From Isochrysis galbana (lineage: Eukaryota; Haptophyta; Isochrysidales; Isochrysidaceae), in the NCBI GenBank assembly GCA_018136815.1, contig CM030944.1:2457834-2521833 (forward strand): a stretch of DNA of 64,000 bases, in the 5' to 3' direction. The notes beneath the pieces are model-generated. The model did no database searches, was not told the origin of the DNA, and saw nothing but the letters and a program-made list of their open reading frames with translations. This document shows positions 33,182 through 44,188 of this stretch, piece after piece. The number at the start of each line of letters is the position of its first letter. Positions within the stretch are counted from its first letter, which is position 1. The position numbers and the translations under genes were made by a program.

Positions 33182-35641
33182 TCAAAAGAATCGGCTGGGA
33201 TAGACGGGGTTCGTGGCTCGGCGACGCATTGTTTCGATGCCTACTAGTAGGTGCTTCCGTAATGTTGGAGTTCGCTGGCTCAAACGACGCTCACTCGCAT
33301 CGGGAACGGCAGTGTCGCTTGCTGCCCCAGAAGGCTCAGGAATCAGCAAGCTATGCGCGCCAGGCTCATCGTCGTTGTTGCTGTCTCCATCTTCAAAATT
33401 TCTCTCCTCGCAGGCCACATCAACATCGTGCATGGCTTGCGACAGACCAGTGTGGGATTCTGGCTCGCCACAATCTTCTTCACTCTCAGATAAATCCTTC
33501 TCGCTTGGTCGAGGCCCTGGAGACTCCCACATCGTCGACGCCATTGCCATCCCATTCGCCCCAGTGGTTCGTGATGCACTGCACAGCCTGTACAACTCAG
33601 GCAATTCGTCTGGATCCAGCTCGGTGGCGGAGTCGCTGTCCGCGTCCATCTCATCCCCTACAGCTCCCCCAATGCAGACCTCAAAGGGTTCGGACATTAG
33701 ATGGCTTGACGGTTCGGACATCAGATGGCTTGATAGACGACTCGCACCCTCGACAACGGTGAGGCCCGGTGCGTCTGGATGCAACTCATCAACTGCCCGG
33801 TCCACGAAGCACGGTGCAGGCACGATGGATTCGCTCACCGCCTGTGACACCATTGAGCAGGGGGGCGCTGCCATTGTCGCACCACGAGTCTCCGATGTCG
33901 GCTCCACTCGAACGGCTAAATTCATCGTGCCCTCGATGCCACAGCTATAGCTCCTAGAGCTACTCGTCCGATGCACGCCCATTTGCGAGCATGCTTGGTC
34001 AAAGAGTGAGATCTCGGAGTCGTCTGACACGGAGCCGTCGTCAGACTTGGCCGAGTTCCCAGTCCCAACGACTTCCTCCAGGTGTACGGTACGCACATAC
34101 GAATGACGAAGACGGCCGTCGTTCAGGCGTGGTTGTGTTGAGGACGTGTACAAATGCAAGGTGCTCACCCTGCGCGAGCCGCAATTACCCTCGGATATCC
34201 TGTTCTCAAGATGGGGATTGGAGCACTCACAGCTTTGTTCATTGTCGCTCCACCGAAGCGATGCAGCCCTCTTCTGCTCGTCATCCAATACCTCGCTCAG
34301 CTGAGCGACACCCTCGTCCTCACTTGAGGCCGCGTCAAGATATCCATCGTCGTGTTCCACGTCGAGAGCGCATTCCTGTCTTCGCCACTCATCCTCCTCA
34401 TCCCAAAGATCTCGACATCCCACTTCAGCAGTCTCCTCGTACAGCTGGTGTAACCCTGGCTCCGTGCTCCCAATCGATGCCAAGCTGTTGTCATTGTTGG
34501 AGTGTTGACGTATTCCCACAATAGCTGCATGGTGGCCATTGACATCCATGTGTGTCTCCTGCATCCCATGCATCCCATGCACCCTGATACTGGTCGCGGT
34601 GGCAGACGAACGCTCTGCAGCCCCTGACGATTCATCAATAGAATCATACGCTGCGGTTGCAGGTAACCTTATCGCTCCAGAAATCTGTTGCCTCGAGGCA
34701 GCTAGTCCATGTTGATGGGCGTGCATAGACGACGGCTTTGATGCGTGTGTTGAACTTGCTCCTACAGCATCCCCACTGGCCGCTGTGGTCCCTACGGCTG
34801 TCTCCATGGCCAGTTGCTCGATGGCGCCCGCATTCGATGCCTTAGCTCCGGGATCGGAAGGCAGGCTCTCATAGCAACGCATGACACTAATCACCTTGCG
34901 CGATTTTGCTGGGCCAAAGCGCTGCGATCCCTCTGTCCCTGAGCGCCTGCGGCGGCCGAGCCGGAGCTCAGCCAGCGCGGCCTCTGCCGCCGATTCATCT
35001 TTGCAGAGCTCGTATAGCCGCCGGAATGTCGGGAATGCCCGATGCACTGCTTTTGCCTGAGACTCGGCTAGCACCTGCCTTAGGGCAGCCAGCCATGCGC
35101 CCGAGAGCGTCTTTTGCGCACCCTGATTGAATCGCACTGCTCGGGGGTCCAAGCCGCACAGGAATCTCTCTTCGCGCGGTGCTTGCCGTGTGGGCTCTAG
35201 CGCCAGCGCGTAGGTGGTCAGGGTGTCCACCATTTCCGCGTGACGCATGTGGCGAATCGTGACGCCCAGCTCGAGCTGCGCGTGTGCAATGGTGCGACTG
35301 ACCGCGTTCAGTGAGTCGCTGAGGACGGCAAACGTGAGGCGCTGCACAGCCGAAGCGGAGACTAGCCAGTCGGGAGCGGCGGAGCCGTTCGGGATCAGTG
35401 TGCTCAATGCGCTCCTCACTCGCTCCAGCTCGGCCGCTAGCCTGTTGTCCTGAGCAAGGCGGAGGAAGTTCTCTCCGGTCCACACAACAAGAATGTGCGC
35501 CACGGCGCTGTTGGGTGTCAGCTCCCAGTGGGCAGTGGCGCAGAGGTGCGGATGGAGGTCGGGCACGATCCCCAACTCCTCCTTCCACCGCAGCGGCGGG
35601 TGGAGCGCAGCAAGCGACTCAGAGACGAAGGTGGAGACCAT
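33182..35641 (-). CDS. EME1: EME1/MMS4-like structure-specific endonuclease subunit with long C-terminal extension
   Basis: An 819-residue frame from the ATG at 35641. The frame is open upstream to 35809, but those codons lie largely in a dispersed repeat, so that start is unlikely. Residues ~30-210 match the inactive nuclease domain and HhH region of EME1: AHILVVWTGENFLRLAQDN corresponds to the conserved VLVLLRAEAFVSMIDN type of strand and helix. IAHAQLELGVTI, FLCGLDP, WLAALRQVLAESQAKAVHRA and FPTFRRLYELCK follow the order of the EME1 C-terminus, and FGPAKSRK resembles the terminal (I/V)GP-LSRR. EME1 partners MUS81 to cut Holliday junctions and stalled forks in the nucleus. Oddly, EME1 proteins normally end here, but this one continues for ~550 Ser/Asp/Glu-rich disordered residues, with a tandem SSHLMSEP repeat. 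No intron was found. Confidence 0.68.
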   Translation of the reverse strand: MVSTFVSESLAALHPPLRWKEELGIVPDLHPHLCATAHWELTPNSAVAHILVVWTGENFLRLAQDNRLAAELERVRSALSTLIPNGSAAPDWLVSASAVQRLTFAVLSDSLNAVSRTIAHAQLELGVTIRHMRHAEMVDTLTTYALALEPTRQAPREERFLCGLDPRAVRFNQGAQKTLSGAWLAALRQVLAESQAKAVHRAFPTFRRLYELCKDESAAEAALAELRLGRRRRSGTEGSQRFGPAKSRKVISVMRCYESLPSDPGAKASNAGAIEQLAMETAVGTTAASGDAVGASSTHASKPSSMHAHQHGLAASRQQISGAIRLPATAAYDSIDESSGAAERSSATATSIRVHGMHGMQETHMDVNGHHAAIVGIRQHSNNDNSLASIGSTEPGLHQLYEETAEVGCRDLWDEEDEWRRQECALDVEHDDGYLDAASSEDEGVAQLSEVLDDEQKRAASLRWSDNEQSCECSNPHLENRISEGNCGSRRVSTLHLYTSSTQPRLNDGRLRHSYVRTVHLEEVVGTGNSAKSDDGSVSDDSEISLFDQACSQMGVHRTSSSRSYSCGIEGTMNLAVRVEPTSETRGATMAAPPCSMVSQAVSESIVPAPCFVDRAVDELHPDAPGLTVVEGASRLSSHLMSEPSSHLMSEPFEVCIGGAVGDEMDADSDSATELDPDELPELYRLCSASRTTGANGMAMASTMWESPGPRPSEKDLSESEEDCGEPESHTGLSQAMHDVDVACEERNFEDGDSNNDDEPGAHSLLIPEPSGAASDTAVPDASERRLSQRTPTLRKHLLVGIETMRRRATNPVYPSRFF

Positions 35642-35717
35642 CTCGGCGAGGGCTCTTCGCGCCGCGCCGCCATGCGCGGGAGAAGAGTAAGAGCTCCCAA
35701 AACTACACGTTGTAGCC

Positions 35718-35924
35718 CCAACGCGCCAAAATCTACTAAAGAAAAACTCCCTGGCCACCGCGAAAAAAACACCGCATTGTCTTCGCTCGTACTCGCCACC
35801 ATGAAACAATTGGCTTCTGAAACTTTGCAGAAGCTCTTATGATAGCATGAGACACCTCTCCATGCATTCACATCGACTTTTGGGTGCGATTGTGAAAAGT
35901 CGATTTTTCCCGTCCCCACCTCTA
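35718..35924 (+). repeat. Dispersed 0.2-kb repeat, copy 2, next to the EME1-like start
   Basis: Nearly identical to 24613-24829. It begins 76 bases upstream of the chosen EME1-like start codon, so it occupies the promoter or 5' UTR of that gene. Confidence 0.9.
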
Positions 35925-35972
35925 CCTACGCTCCACCTCCTCTGTCACACTCACGTCCCGCACGAGATGATG

Positions 35973-36480
35973 TCATTCATGCATCATGCACCGAAGAATG
36001 TTCCAGGAGAGCCCGGCACACAGGCGCACGAGGTTCCACTTCTCGCTCGAGAAGACGACCCGAAGATGCTCCTTCACCTCCTCGTACGCCTCCTCGCGGA
36101 GCTTCTTCCTTAGCGCCTCAAACATGCCGCACGATTTGGCAGGGTCGCGAGGCCCTCGCTCAGCCGTTCGCCGTTGGAGCCGCGCAACTTGTACAGCGCG
36201 CGAAAGCACAGTTCGGGCAGGTCGTCCGGATTTGTCCTCCGAGCCATCATAGCTGCCAAGATGCCCGCCTCCTTGTCCCACATTGACGATGACGTGATCT
36301 GTGACACTGTTCCTGACCGCATCTCCGCCGCCGCTGCGAGAACGCGAGAACTGCGCAGCGGCGGCGCTGAAACTCATACTGTGAGCTCAGATGCTTGCGG
36401 TCGGCCGTGAGGCGTCGCACGCGGCCCTCAGCCTCCTCAAGCCGGCCATTCAGGCCCGCGCAACCTCGGCCCAAGCCTCA
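35973..36480 (-). pseudogene. Coding-like remnant of unknown origin
   Basis: Minus-strand pieces with good protein character lie in different frames: a coiled-coil-like GRLEEAEGRVRRLTADRKHL, an ILAAMMARRTNPDDLPELCF piece, and KLREEAYEEVKEHLRVVFSS. Together they look like one broken coding region with about two breaks. The family is not recognised, and host or element origin cannot be decided. Confidence 0.4.
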
Positions 36481-38377
36481 ATCTGTTCATCGCCCCTCAT
36501 CCCGACTAGTAAGTAAGTACTCCTAGGAGGGAGGAGAGCGAGGGAGCTTGGTGGATAGAGGGCAGGTGGATAGAGGGCTGGCAGAGGGCAGGTAGGCCTG
36601 CATTTGTTTATGAAACGGAGCCATTTATGGAAAAGGTGTAAAAGAGCATTGTTACTTGTTACAAATTCGCAGTTCGGAAAGAGGGAAGGGAACGTCAATA
36701 TCGGGCGCTGTACGAGAATTCTCGAACAGGTGGATCATGATACCCCATAGAAGATTGGTTACCTGCCAACTCAGAAAACTCTATAAAATGGAGTCATATA
36801 ACATGAAAGTGTTAGGTAGAGTAATATGATGATTCTCAGTCAAATGAAACGGCTACGAGATAAATGTCGGGCGCCTGTACAAATATTATCGAACAGACGG
36901 TTCCCAAACCCCTTTGCAAAGAGAGGACAACGCAACCGAGAGGAGAGCAGAAGAGAGCTCGTCGCAACCGGCAGGTCCGATTTCCTGGGGGGGGAGGGGC
37001 GGTGGCTGACGGACCCCCTTTTTTTTGCCACAGTGCGTACACAGGCATCCCGTACATGCCCTTGGCCTCCCCAACCAGGGAGAGCTCCTCGCTGGCGGAG
37101 CGCGCGCACCCGCCGCACCTATAAATTCTACTGAACCACCTTAATAAGCTATCAAGCGCATTGTCTGCTGAACGCTTGGGCACTACCACGCCAATGCCCC
37201 CCCCCCCACCACCACCACCACCAATACGATCACAGGAAAGCACAAAAATGCTGTGCACACGCATAGGTTCGCCCCAAGCACACGCACGCTAACACATGGT
37301 GCCTGGCCATCCACCGCGCGCACATGCACAGACATCACGGGAGGCGCGCTGACATATACACATATCACGAACGCGAGGAGGGCGTCGAAGATTCTCTAGC
37401 AACATCGATGTGGTTGCCGTCGAGTGAAGTGACCAGATCTGCCCACAGGTGCGCAACACCGCCCTTCCCACCTCATCGTTGGCGGCAGAAGCACACACGC
37501 CACACATGGTAGTATTTGGACAATACCAGCGTCACAATTCCAGACACGTCTCTCCATTTGTGCAGAGTGCCACTTGGCCAACCGCACAGAGGCCGCCGCG
37601 TTAAGGTAGCAAAGTAGCTAGAAGATGGCCGGATGCGCAGGCGGATGCTGTGGGGTCACAAGTACTTAAGGGAGTGAGTTCGGAACGAAACGTGAGGGGC
37701 ACCAAATAAACTGGAAGACACTTGAAGCCTCGGGGCAGCCATGTGCCGCCGCGACGAGCCATAGTGCCCCTACCGCAACGACGACATCAATGAGGACGTC
37801 GTCAACGACGAGACGAGTATGAAGCTGAGGAGCATGGGCGGCCTCCTACAGCGCGCCAAGGCGCTGGAGAGCTTGAGTTGCGCGACAGGCAAGAAGACGA
37901 TAATATGCAAAAGTAGGGAGTGGATGGTCGGCACGCCACCGCAATATCAATTTGCCGGTGCAAGTAGAAGTGTTAAACATTTGCAGGATGCACGGCTAAT
38001 TCATCGCAAGGTGATTCGGTGATGCTACGGAAGGACAGGCCCTTCCACCGAGAGGTGGGTTAAAAGGTCGCTCTCGAGTCCAGAAATGTGGCATCAAGGT
38101 CGGGAAGGACTTGCCGGAGATGAGAGTGGTCGGTGCCCGCGCCCTACCTTCTTGCGCATGCCGATGTCAAGAGGACGCATCGTTGTCGAGAAAGCAAAAC
38201 TGTGTATGCATACATCTTGCACTACGCTCGATACATCTGTTCATCTGCGAGCGCTCTTGGCGGTCGACGTTCAAGGCCTGGTGCGATCAGCGGTAGCCAT
38301 GCTTTGACAGACCGACACGTCACCACATCAACCCCGAGCAAGGTTGGCCGAATGTTACTCCGAGGCCGTCGCTGCTC
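36481..38377. other. Intergenic, no supported gene
   Basis: No convincing frame on either strand. Contains a (CCA)n/C-rich tract near 37196-37226. It is the 3' flank of the 680-residue protein gene. Confidence 0.45.
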
Positions 38378-40907
38378 TTATGAAGCAAAGCCCCATATCC
38401 GCAAGCGTTCTTGCCGCCGCGCCTCCTCCCCCTCAACGTTTGCGCGCGCAAGCGCGTTGCCCAACTCGTTTTGGTACAGGATACACGCGCGCAAGTGCAT
38501 CTGTCCGAGCTCGGTCACCAGCTGCGGAGTGATCTCCAGACCCTGTCAACCGGGGGGGCGGAGGAAAAGGGGGGTGGGCGCTTGGTCCATGATTCTTCTG
38601 CGCACGATCACGTCTACCGCTGAGAGGGCACAAGCGGACAATTGCACTCAGAGCGGGGAACGTACCGCAATCTTACGGTCCGCAGGTGCGAAGTTGCGCT
38701 CGATGGCCGCGACAACGGCGTCGCCCAGCAACTTGGCGTGCTTGTCTTGCTCGGCGAGTGGCACCGGCTGCCTTCCCATTCCAGGGATGTGGATCGAGAA
38801 GCCGAGGTTTGTATTCATCTTGGTGATGCAGTGGCGCACGTAGGCGACCAGCGCAACCGATGCCGGCACTGGGCATGACGTTGGGCTGCCGTGGGCCGCG
38901 CGCATCTGGGATTCTTGCGGCGAGACGTGCGCATCACTCCACGCTACTGCTAGACGCGCCATGAATAGGCCCTCCGAATCGAACTCGTAGTTGGAGGGCT
39001 CTACCTCCCCGTCGATGAATGGGTCGAGATAGCGCCCGACCTGGGACGGACGGGGCAGGCGAGCTCAGCGACCGCGCGGGCTGGACAAGGCGTGGTGCGG
39101 GGGTGGGGGCTCCGCTCGGCGTGATGGGGTACTCCAAGGTCAACAATGTGCGCGCCACATGCACCTGCACTGAAAGCCAGTCGTGCAAGGGGGCAGGCAA
39201 CCCTAGTGTGGTATTGCTCATCACTGCTGCGGTCAAGAAGGCCAGAGGCGCCTCCTCCATCTTAGGCCCATCCGGCGACGTGTCGAGCGCGCGCATGTCG
39301 GGTAGCTGGCTGACCCGCTCGGAGAGAACCTGCTCGATGTCCTCAAGATCGTAGTCTACCTCCATCTTGAGCCGGTGTGCATGGACTGCTGCCTGGCAGA
39401 GCTCCCGTGCCACCTTGTCCAGGGGAGGTACGAGGCCGGGCTTGACAACCTGCTCCATCCCGCCGATAAACTGCTGCTCCACGTCGTCGAGGGCCGCCAT
39501 CAAACACTTGTGCACGGCCGCTGCCTTGGCCTTGGTCACTGTGCGCAGGGATGAGCATGAGAGCGAGCTGACAGCGTTTGAGATTTGCTCTTCGCGCATC
39601 CTCCGCATGTGAGCTTCGAGCTGTTCCATGTTGGGGTCGATTACAATCCCCTTTGCCTCGAGGCACTTGGCGACGGCAGGCGCCGCGACCTTCTCGGACG
39701 CGCTCATGAGCTTGGGCCAGCGCGAGACGCCGCCCGCCTCCGCGGCGCGCATGCTGCAAACAGCCTCAAGCAGCTCCGTGAGCGATCCATCCGGCCGGCC
39801 AACCTTCCCGCCGAGCGCAGAGCGCAACCTCCATTTGGCCGTCTCCAGGGCGAGCGACGCCTCAATGGAGAGGCCAGCCGCGAGCGCCTGCGCGGCCGCC
39901 TCCGAGGCCAGGTTCGGCTGCTCTACGGTCGTGGTCGAGTCCTCAATTAGATTGATGTCAGAGAGCGCCGTCGCAGCCTGGGATGTGGGCGAGGCCGGTC
40001 CCGCAGCCGGCGGCATGCCGGGTGGCGGCCGCCCGGTGGCGTGGCGTGGGAGCGTGTCAAAATTGGACGACTCCCGCTCTTCCACTCCGTTCAGGTAGCG
40101 CGGCGTGCCAACGAACGTTCCGCTCGAAGGCGGCTGAGACTCTGAGTCGCCATATCGCGGAGTATCCTGGTGCTGCTGCTGCTCCCGCGGCGTGCGGCTG
40201 CCCGTGTTGCGCATGGCTGCGCCAATCCCCTTGATCGACTTGATGCCCAGCGAGTAAGCGCCCCCTAAGCTCTGCCGATCCCTGTCCCCGGCCGCACCAC
40301 CCGCAGCAACCTCCTCATTCGAAGCGCTGTGGGAACTAGCAGACCTAAGGCGAGGCCAGGAGTTGAAAAGGCAGGGAGCAGGCAAACTTTGAGACAGGAC
40401 GATACGCGATTCCCCCTACCGCTCCAAGTATGCAGCCCTGGTGCGCGCAACCTGGCCCCACTCACCCCCCCTCGCCCCCTCCCCCCCCCCCCCCCCCCTC
40501 CTCCCCGCCCTTTCTGTCAGGATTTCCTTTGCCCTCCCCCCCTCTCTCTGCATGCTGCGACGACGCCCCTCCCCATCCCTTCACCTGGAGGGCTTCCTGG
40601 CTCTCGCACTCTTGGTGACGTTCCTGCCGGCGGCCTGAAGGGAAGCGACCGCCTTCACCACACCGAGCGACAGCTTGGATGGCTTGCGCTCGGCCTGCGG
40701 CTCTGTGTGAGGCTCTGTGTCAGACGATCCTCCGACAGATGAGATACGCGGCTGGCCTGACTTGCGCTGGAGCGATGCGGAGAGGCCCTCGCCCATGGCG
40801 GCCATTTTGGTGGCCGCCGAAGATGCGTGCTTCCCCAGCATTGCCGCTGCCTTGCCCATCCGCCCGCCGCGCGGAGTGCCCAGCTCGGAGGCGGACGCCG
40901 CCGCCAT
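38378..40907 (-). CDS. Hypothetical protein, 680 residues, 4 exons
   Basis: Exons by reading: 40907-40585, 40344-39165, 39040-38666 and 38542-38378. Phases agree at every junction: AG|G = Arg at intron 1, phase 0 at the other two. Introns are 240, 124 and 123 bases, with donors GTGAAG, GTGCAT and GTACGT and acceptors CCTTAG, GTCCCAG and TTGACAG. Splicing intron 2 joins PLHDWLSVQ to VGRYLDPFIDGEVEPSNYEF, which reads naturally. The family is not recognised. The N-terminal ~220 residues are Ser/Pro/Arg-rich and disordered. From about 240 onward the protein is largely helical (ASLALETAKWRLRSALGG, LEAHMRRMREEQISNAV, IGGMEQVVKPGLVPPLDKV), ending in a charged helix, LARANVEGEEARRQERLRIW. There is no signal peptide or membrane segment. 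It could be a coiled-coil or scaffold protein. Confidence 0.72.
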
Positions 40908-41192
40908 CCTGCTCTTGCCCCCTTTCCCCCCCCCGCCTTCTCTCGTTCTCTCTCTCGCCTCTCTCTCCTCTCTCTGTCTCTGCCCTTTCTCTCGCTCTCT
41001 CACGCTCTTTATGTATGTGTGTGTACAAGTATCATCTGCATGTGCGAGGGCGTTGTCTTCTCCCTCTCTTGTCGCTCTCTCCTCTCTCTGTGCCTCTTCT
41101 CTCTCTCTCTCCTCTCTCTCTTCTCTCTTGCTGCTTCTCTCTCCCTCCCTCCCTCCCTCCCCCTCCCTCCCTCCCTCCCTCCCTCCCTCCCT

Positions 41193-41253
<61 letters not shown>

Positions 41254-42640
41254 CCTCCCTCCCGTTGCACCTTCTCTCATTTCTCGCGTGGACTCCTCTT
41301 CCCCCTTTCCCCTCTTCCCACCATCGCGTTCTCTTCCTCGAGGTTCGTTGGCCGGTCGCTCCTCCTTCTCCTCTTACCGTACCTCGACCGTATTGATTCG
41401 GATTTCATGGACGACATCTTCTGCAAAGAGTTCAGCCTTCGACTTTCCTCTCTCTCGCGTGCCCTGAAGTCTAACATAACCCATGCTCTAGGACAATTTT
41501 TCGGGACGACGGACTCGATCACCCCCCCCGATTTTTCTCTTATCTATCTCTTTCCTTTCGTAAAGCCTAGCCCTCTGGTCGCCGCCCCGGTCCTTCTCTC
41601 CCGATCTGTTCTCCTTTTCTTCTTCTTTCCGTCGTCCGATCGCCGCGCCGCAAAGCGCTCCGCCTTCAGTTCTTACTGGAAAAGGGAGACTCTTCTTCTC
41701 TCTGAGGGGCCCAGCGCCAGAGAGACTGTGGAGGAAGAGGGGGAAATGGAGGCGCCTCTCTCTCTCTCTCTCGGCAGGGCGCGCGCGCCCGGCGGGTGGG
41801 CAGCTCCCTCTCCCTCTCTCTCCCTCTCTCTCCCTCTCTCCCTCTCTCTCTCTCTCTCTCGTTCTCCCTCTCTCCCTCCCTCTCCCTCTCTCTCTCTGGC
41901 CCAGTCTTTTTGCCTACACCCCCTGCCTCTTCTCCTTCTTCTCTCCTGCGACCAGTGCTGGCAAAAGGGGGGGGAGGGGGGGGGGTGATGAAAGGGAGGG
42001 AGGGCCGCCCCCCCCCTCCCCCCCCCCCCCCCGCGCGCCGCACCCGCAGGACCTCCATGCTATTTTTGGTGGGCGCCCGCGTCCGCCTTTCTGATCCAGT
42101 GGGGCGGGGGGGGGGCGGGGGGGGCGGGGGGGGGGGCCGGGGGGGGGAGCTAGAGCTAGGTAGGCGTGGCGAAAGGAGGCGCATGCTCCCCGGCCGGCGG
42201 GGCGCTTCTCTCTGCCCAAGCGGCGCGCCGTGGCGTCCGTCCCTTCTTGTGCACGATTGATTCTGGCTCTCCGTGGAACCTGCGAGCTTCGAGGGGGCCC
42301 TGCCACCTTACACAACTTACTCCTACAAGTAGGTGCGGTGAAAAAATAGTCGAACGCCAACTCAACTCAAAACGTTTTGACCGTTTGAGCATAGTCAACT
42401 ACCTACTACTCCCTTTCCCTTGACACCCAAAGTGAACACTCTCGAAACCCCTGAAAATTTTCCTCGCGCCGCGTAAACGCGGCGCTCAACCAATCGAATC
42501 AACGAAATGCACCCCGCGACTGCGCCGCGAACACACCCAACTCAAGGAGCGCGACAACGAACACCCGTCAGCTACATCTACATACTCACCCCCCCCCTAA
42601 AAAAGTGAACGCGCGTATTTTTACCACCTACTTGCACGAC
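40908..42640. other. Low-complexity CT/GA-, C- and G-rich intergenic region
   Basis: Contains (CT)n at about 41200-41250, CCCT arrays at 41145-41200, more CT runs at 41755-41900, and C and G homopolymer runs at 42000-42150. Long Ser/Leu-rich frames across it are artefacts. The promoter of the 680-residue protein gene must lie at its left end. No other gene was seen. Confidence 0.7.
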
Positions 42641-42790
42641 CAGTAGCAAACAAAAAACTATTGTTATAGTTTTAGCGATGGAGCGCGCGCCGCCGGGTCC
42701 CACCTCCCAGCCCACTGCAGTCGCGACGCCCCAACGGGGCCGCCCGAAGCCACCAGAGCCGAAGCGCTCAAGCCGGCGCCGCCCCCAGCG
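42641..42790 (+). mobile_element. LINE fragment, 5' end only
   Basis: Contains AAAACTATTGTTATAGTTTT, the ATG at 42678 and the first ~30 codons (CAACGGGGCCGCCCGAAGCC and so on) of the same ORF as the LINE at 45974 on the other strand. Similarity stops after the AAGCGCTC segment. It is a broken or rearranged second copy of the family. Confidence 0.8.
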
Positions 42791-43329
42791 TGGAGCTGAA
42801 AGAACTAGCCACCAGGCTGAAGATAGCACACGTTGTCAAGGAGACCAAGGAGAGCAAAGAAACAAAGGCGAATGAGCCACGGACACAGCAAATAAGGAAC
42901 CGCTAGGAGCACACGCGAGCCCGACGGAACCATCGCACCCAACTGTCAGAGCAAGGCTCATCTCACTCTTGGAGATGGCCTGCGAGGGCGCGCCGGCAGC
43001 TAGCGCGGAATGCGGTTCTTGCGGGGAGCTCATGGAGCTTTCCTCGGGGGTGACTACGGGCATGGTGATCGACGCACGACGCACGACGCACGGAGGGCGC
43101 GGAAGTGTGGAAGGAGGCTTGTGGGAGGTGGTCTCGAGGAGAGGACGTGCTGGGGTGCGCGGGGTCGGTGCGTGCACTGGGGGGAGGACGAATATCGGGG
43201 GGAGGGGGCGGTGCCCCCTCCCCCCGGTAGCACTCGGACACCTGGCTCGTCAGGCATGGCGGGATTCCGGGACGGAAAAGTTGTGTCCAATTAGCTAGTG
43301 GGGTTGGCTAGGATATAACATTAATTATT
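42791..43329. other. Intergenic, no supported gene
   Basis: GC-rich sequence with no convincing frame. The motif GGTTGGCTAGGATATAACA at about 43302 recurs near 56390 and may be the end of a further repeat. Confidence 0.4.
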
Positions 43330-43644
43330 TTATTTTTTTCACTCTTCTTCTTCTTTTCTTCCTCTGTTTTATTGTTTTACTGTTTTTTTTCTTTTTACTG
43401 TTATTTCTTTTTGCCTCTGAGACATCGCGAATGCGACACCTCCCCCTTCCCCAGTTCCCTCATTAGCGGAGAAGCTGGTTCCGGGGAGGCCGCGCGCGCT
43501 GCTTCGGCCAGGAGTTGGAGAGAAGGGGGCGGGAGACTGTGGCTCGTCCTTTGCTTTCGGTGTTAGCTTTGGTTATTCTCCCTTAAGTACTTTAAATTCC
43601 TTCTTTAATAACTGCTGTGATTCCTACCCAGAAGTTTAGCTGCT

Positions 43645-44177
43645 TTAGGTGATGTGTCGTAGGTCTAGCCCCCTTGCCGCTTGCAAGAGGTCCTCCGACG
43701 TTCCTATGTTGAAATCCTTGTCCACCGTGTACAGCGGGCTTATCATTTTCTTAATGTGTTTGTTGCTCGGGGCGTGTAACCCCATATTCTCCCGTTGTTT
43801 TTTTAGCCTCTGAAAGAAACCGACTTTCGCCGTTACTAACAGGTGATATCTCGTGAGGATCGCTCCTAAGATCGACCTGACGGACCTGCCGTCCGCGTTG
43901 CCATACTGGATGTTATAGAAGTCAGTTAGAATATACCTCCACGCCAAGATACCTAAGTATCCTGAGGAGGGGTGCGGTCTGTCCACCTGATAGCAGAAAA
44001 GACGTTGGGGTATTTCGGATCCCGGCTTAAGGCAAATCCCTAAAAGTCCTTCTATGAATTCAAAGACGGGCTCCGTCGCGATACATGAGGCCAAGTGAGT
44101 GGAACTCTCGGGGGCTATGCCACAAAAGCGGCATGTCGGATCGTCGGCAAAACGGTTCGCCGTAGCTATTCTCCTAT
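43645..44177 (-). CDS. LINE polyprotein C-terminus with CCHC zinc motif (fragment)
   Basis: The frame starts after the slip near 44185 and reads HILHRRIATANRFADDP, then CRFCGIAPESSTHLASC, then helices up to the stop at 43645. The ANR(F/I)ADDPTCRFCG pattern is diagnostic of LINE C-termini. It has no independent start; it belongs with the upstream LINE frames. Confidence 0.75.
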
Positions 44178-44188
44178 GTAGAATATGT

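Noticed and set aside
35642-35809. Upstream start for the EME1-like protein
   Set aside because: Most of the added residues lie in a dispersed repeat that also occurs at 24613-24829 with no such gene.
38133-38843. 236-codon plus-strand frame
   Set aside because: It is antisense to exons 3 and 4 of the 680-residue protein and has no motif.
40717-41988. 423-codon Ser/Leu/Pro-rich frame on the plus strand
   Set aside because: It translates CT-rich simple repeats upstream of the minus-strand 680-residue protein gene.
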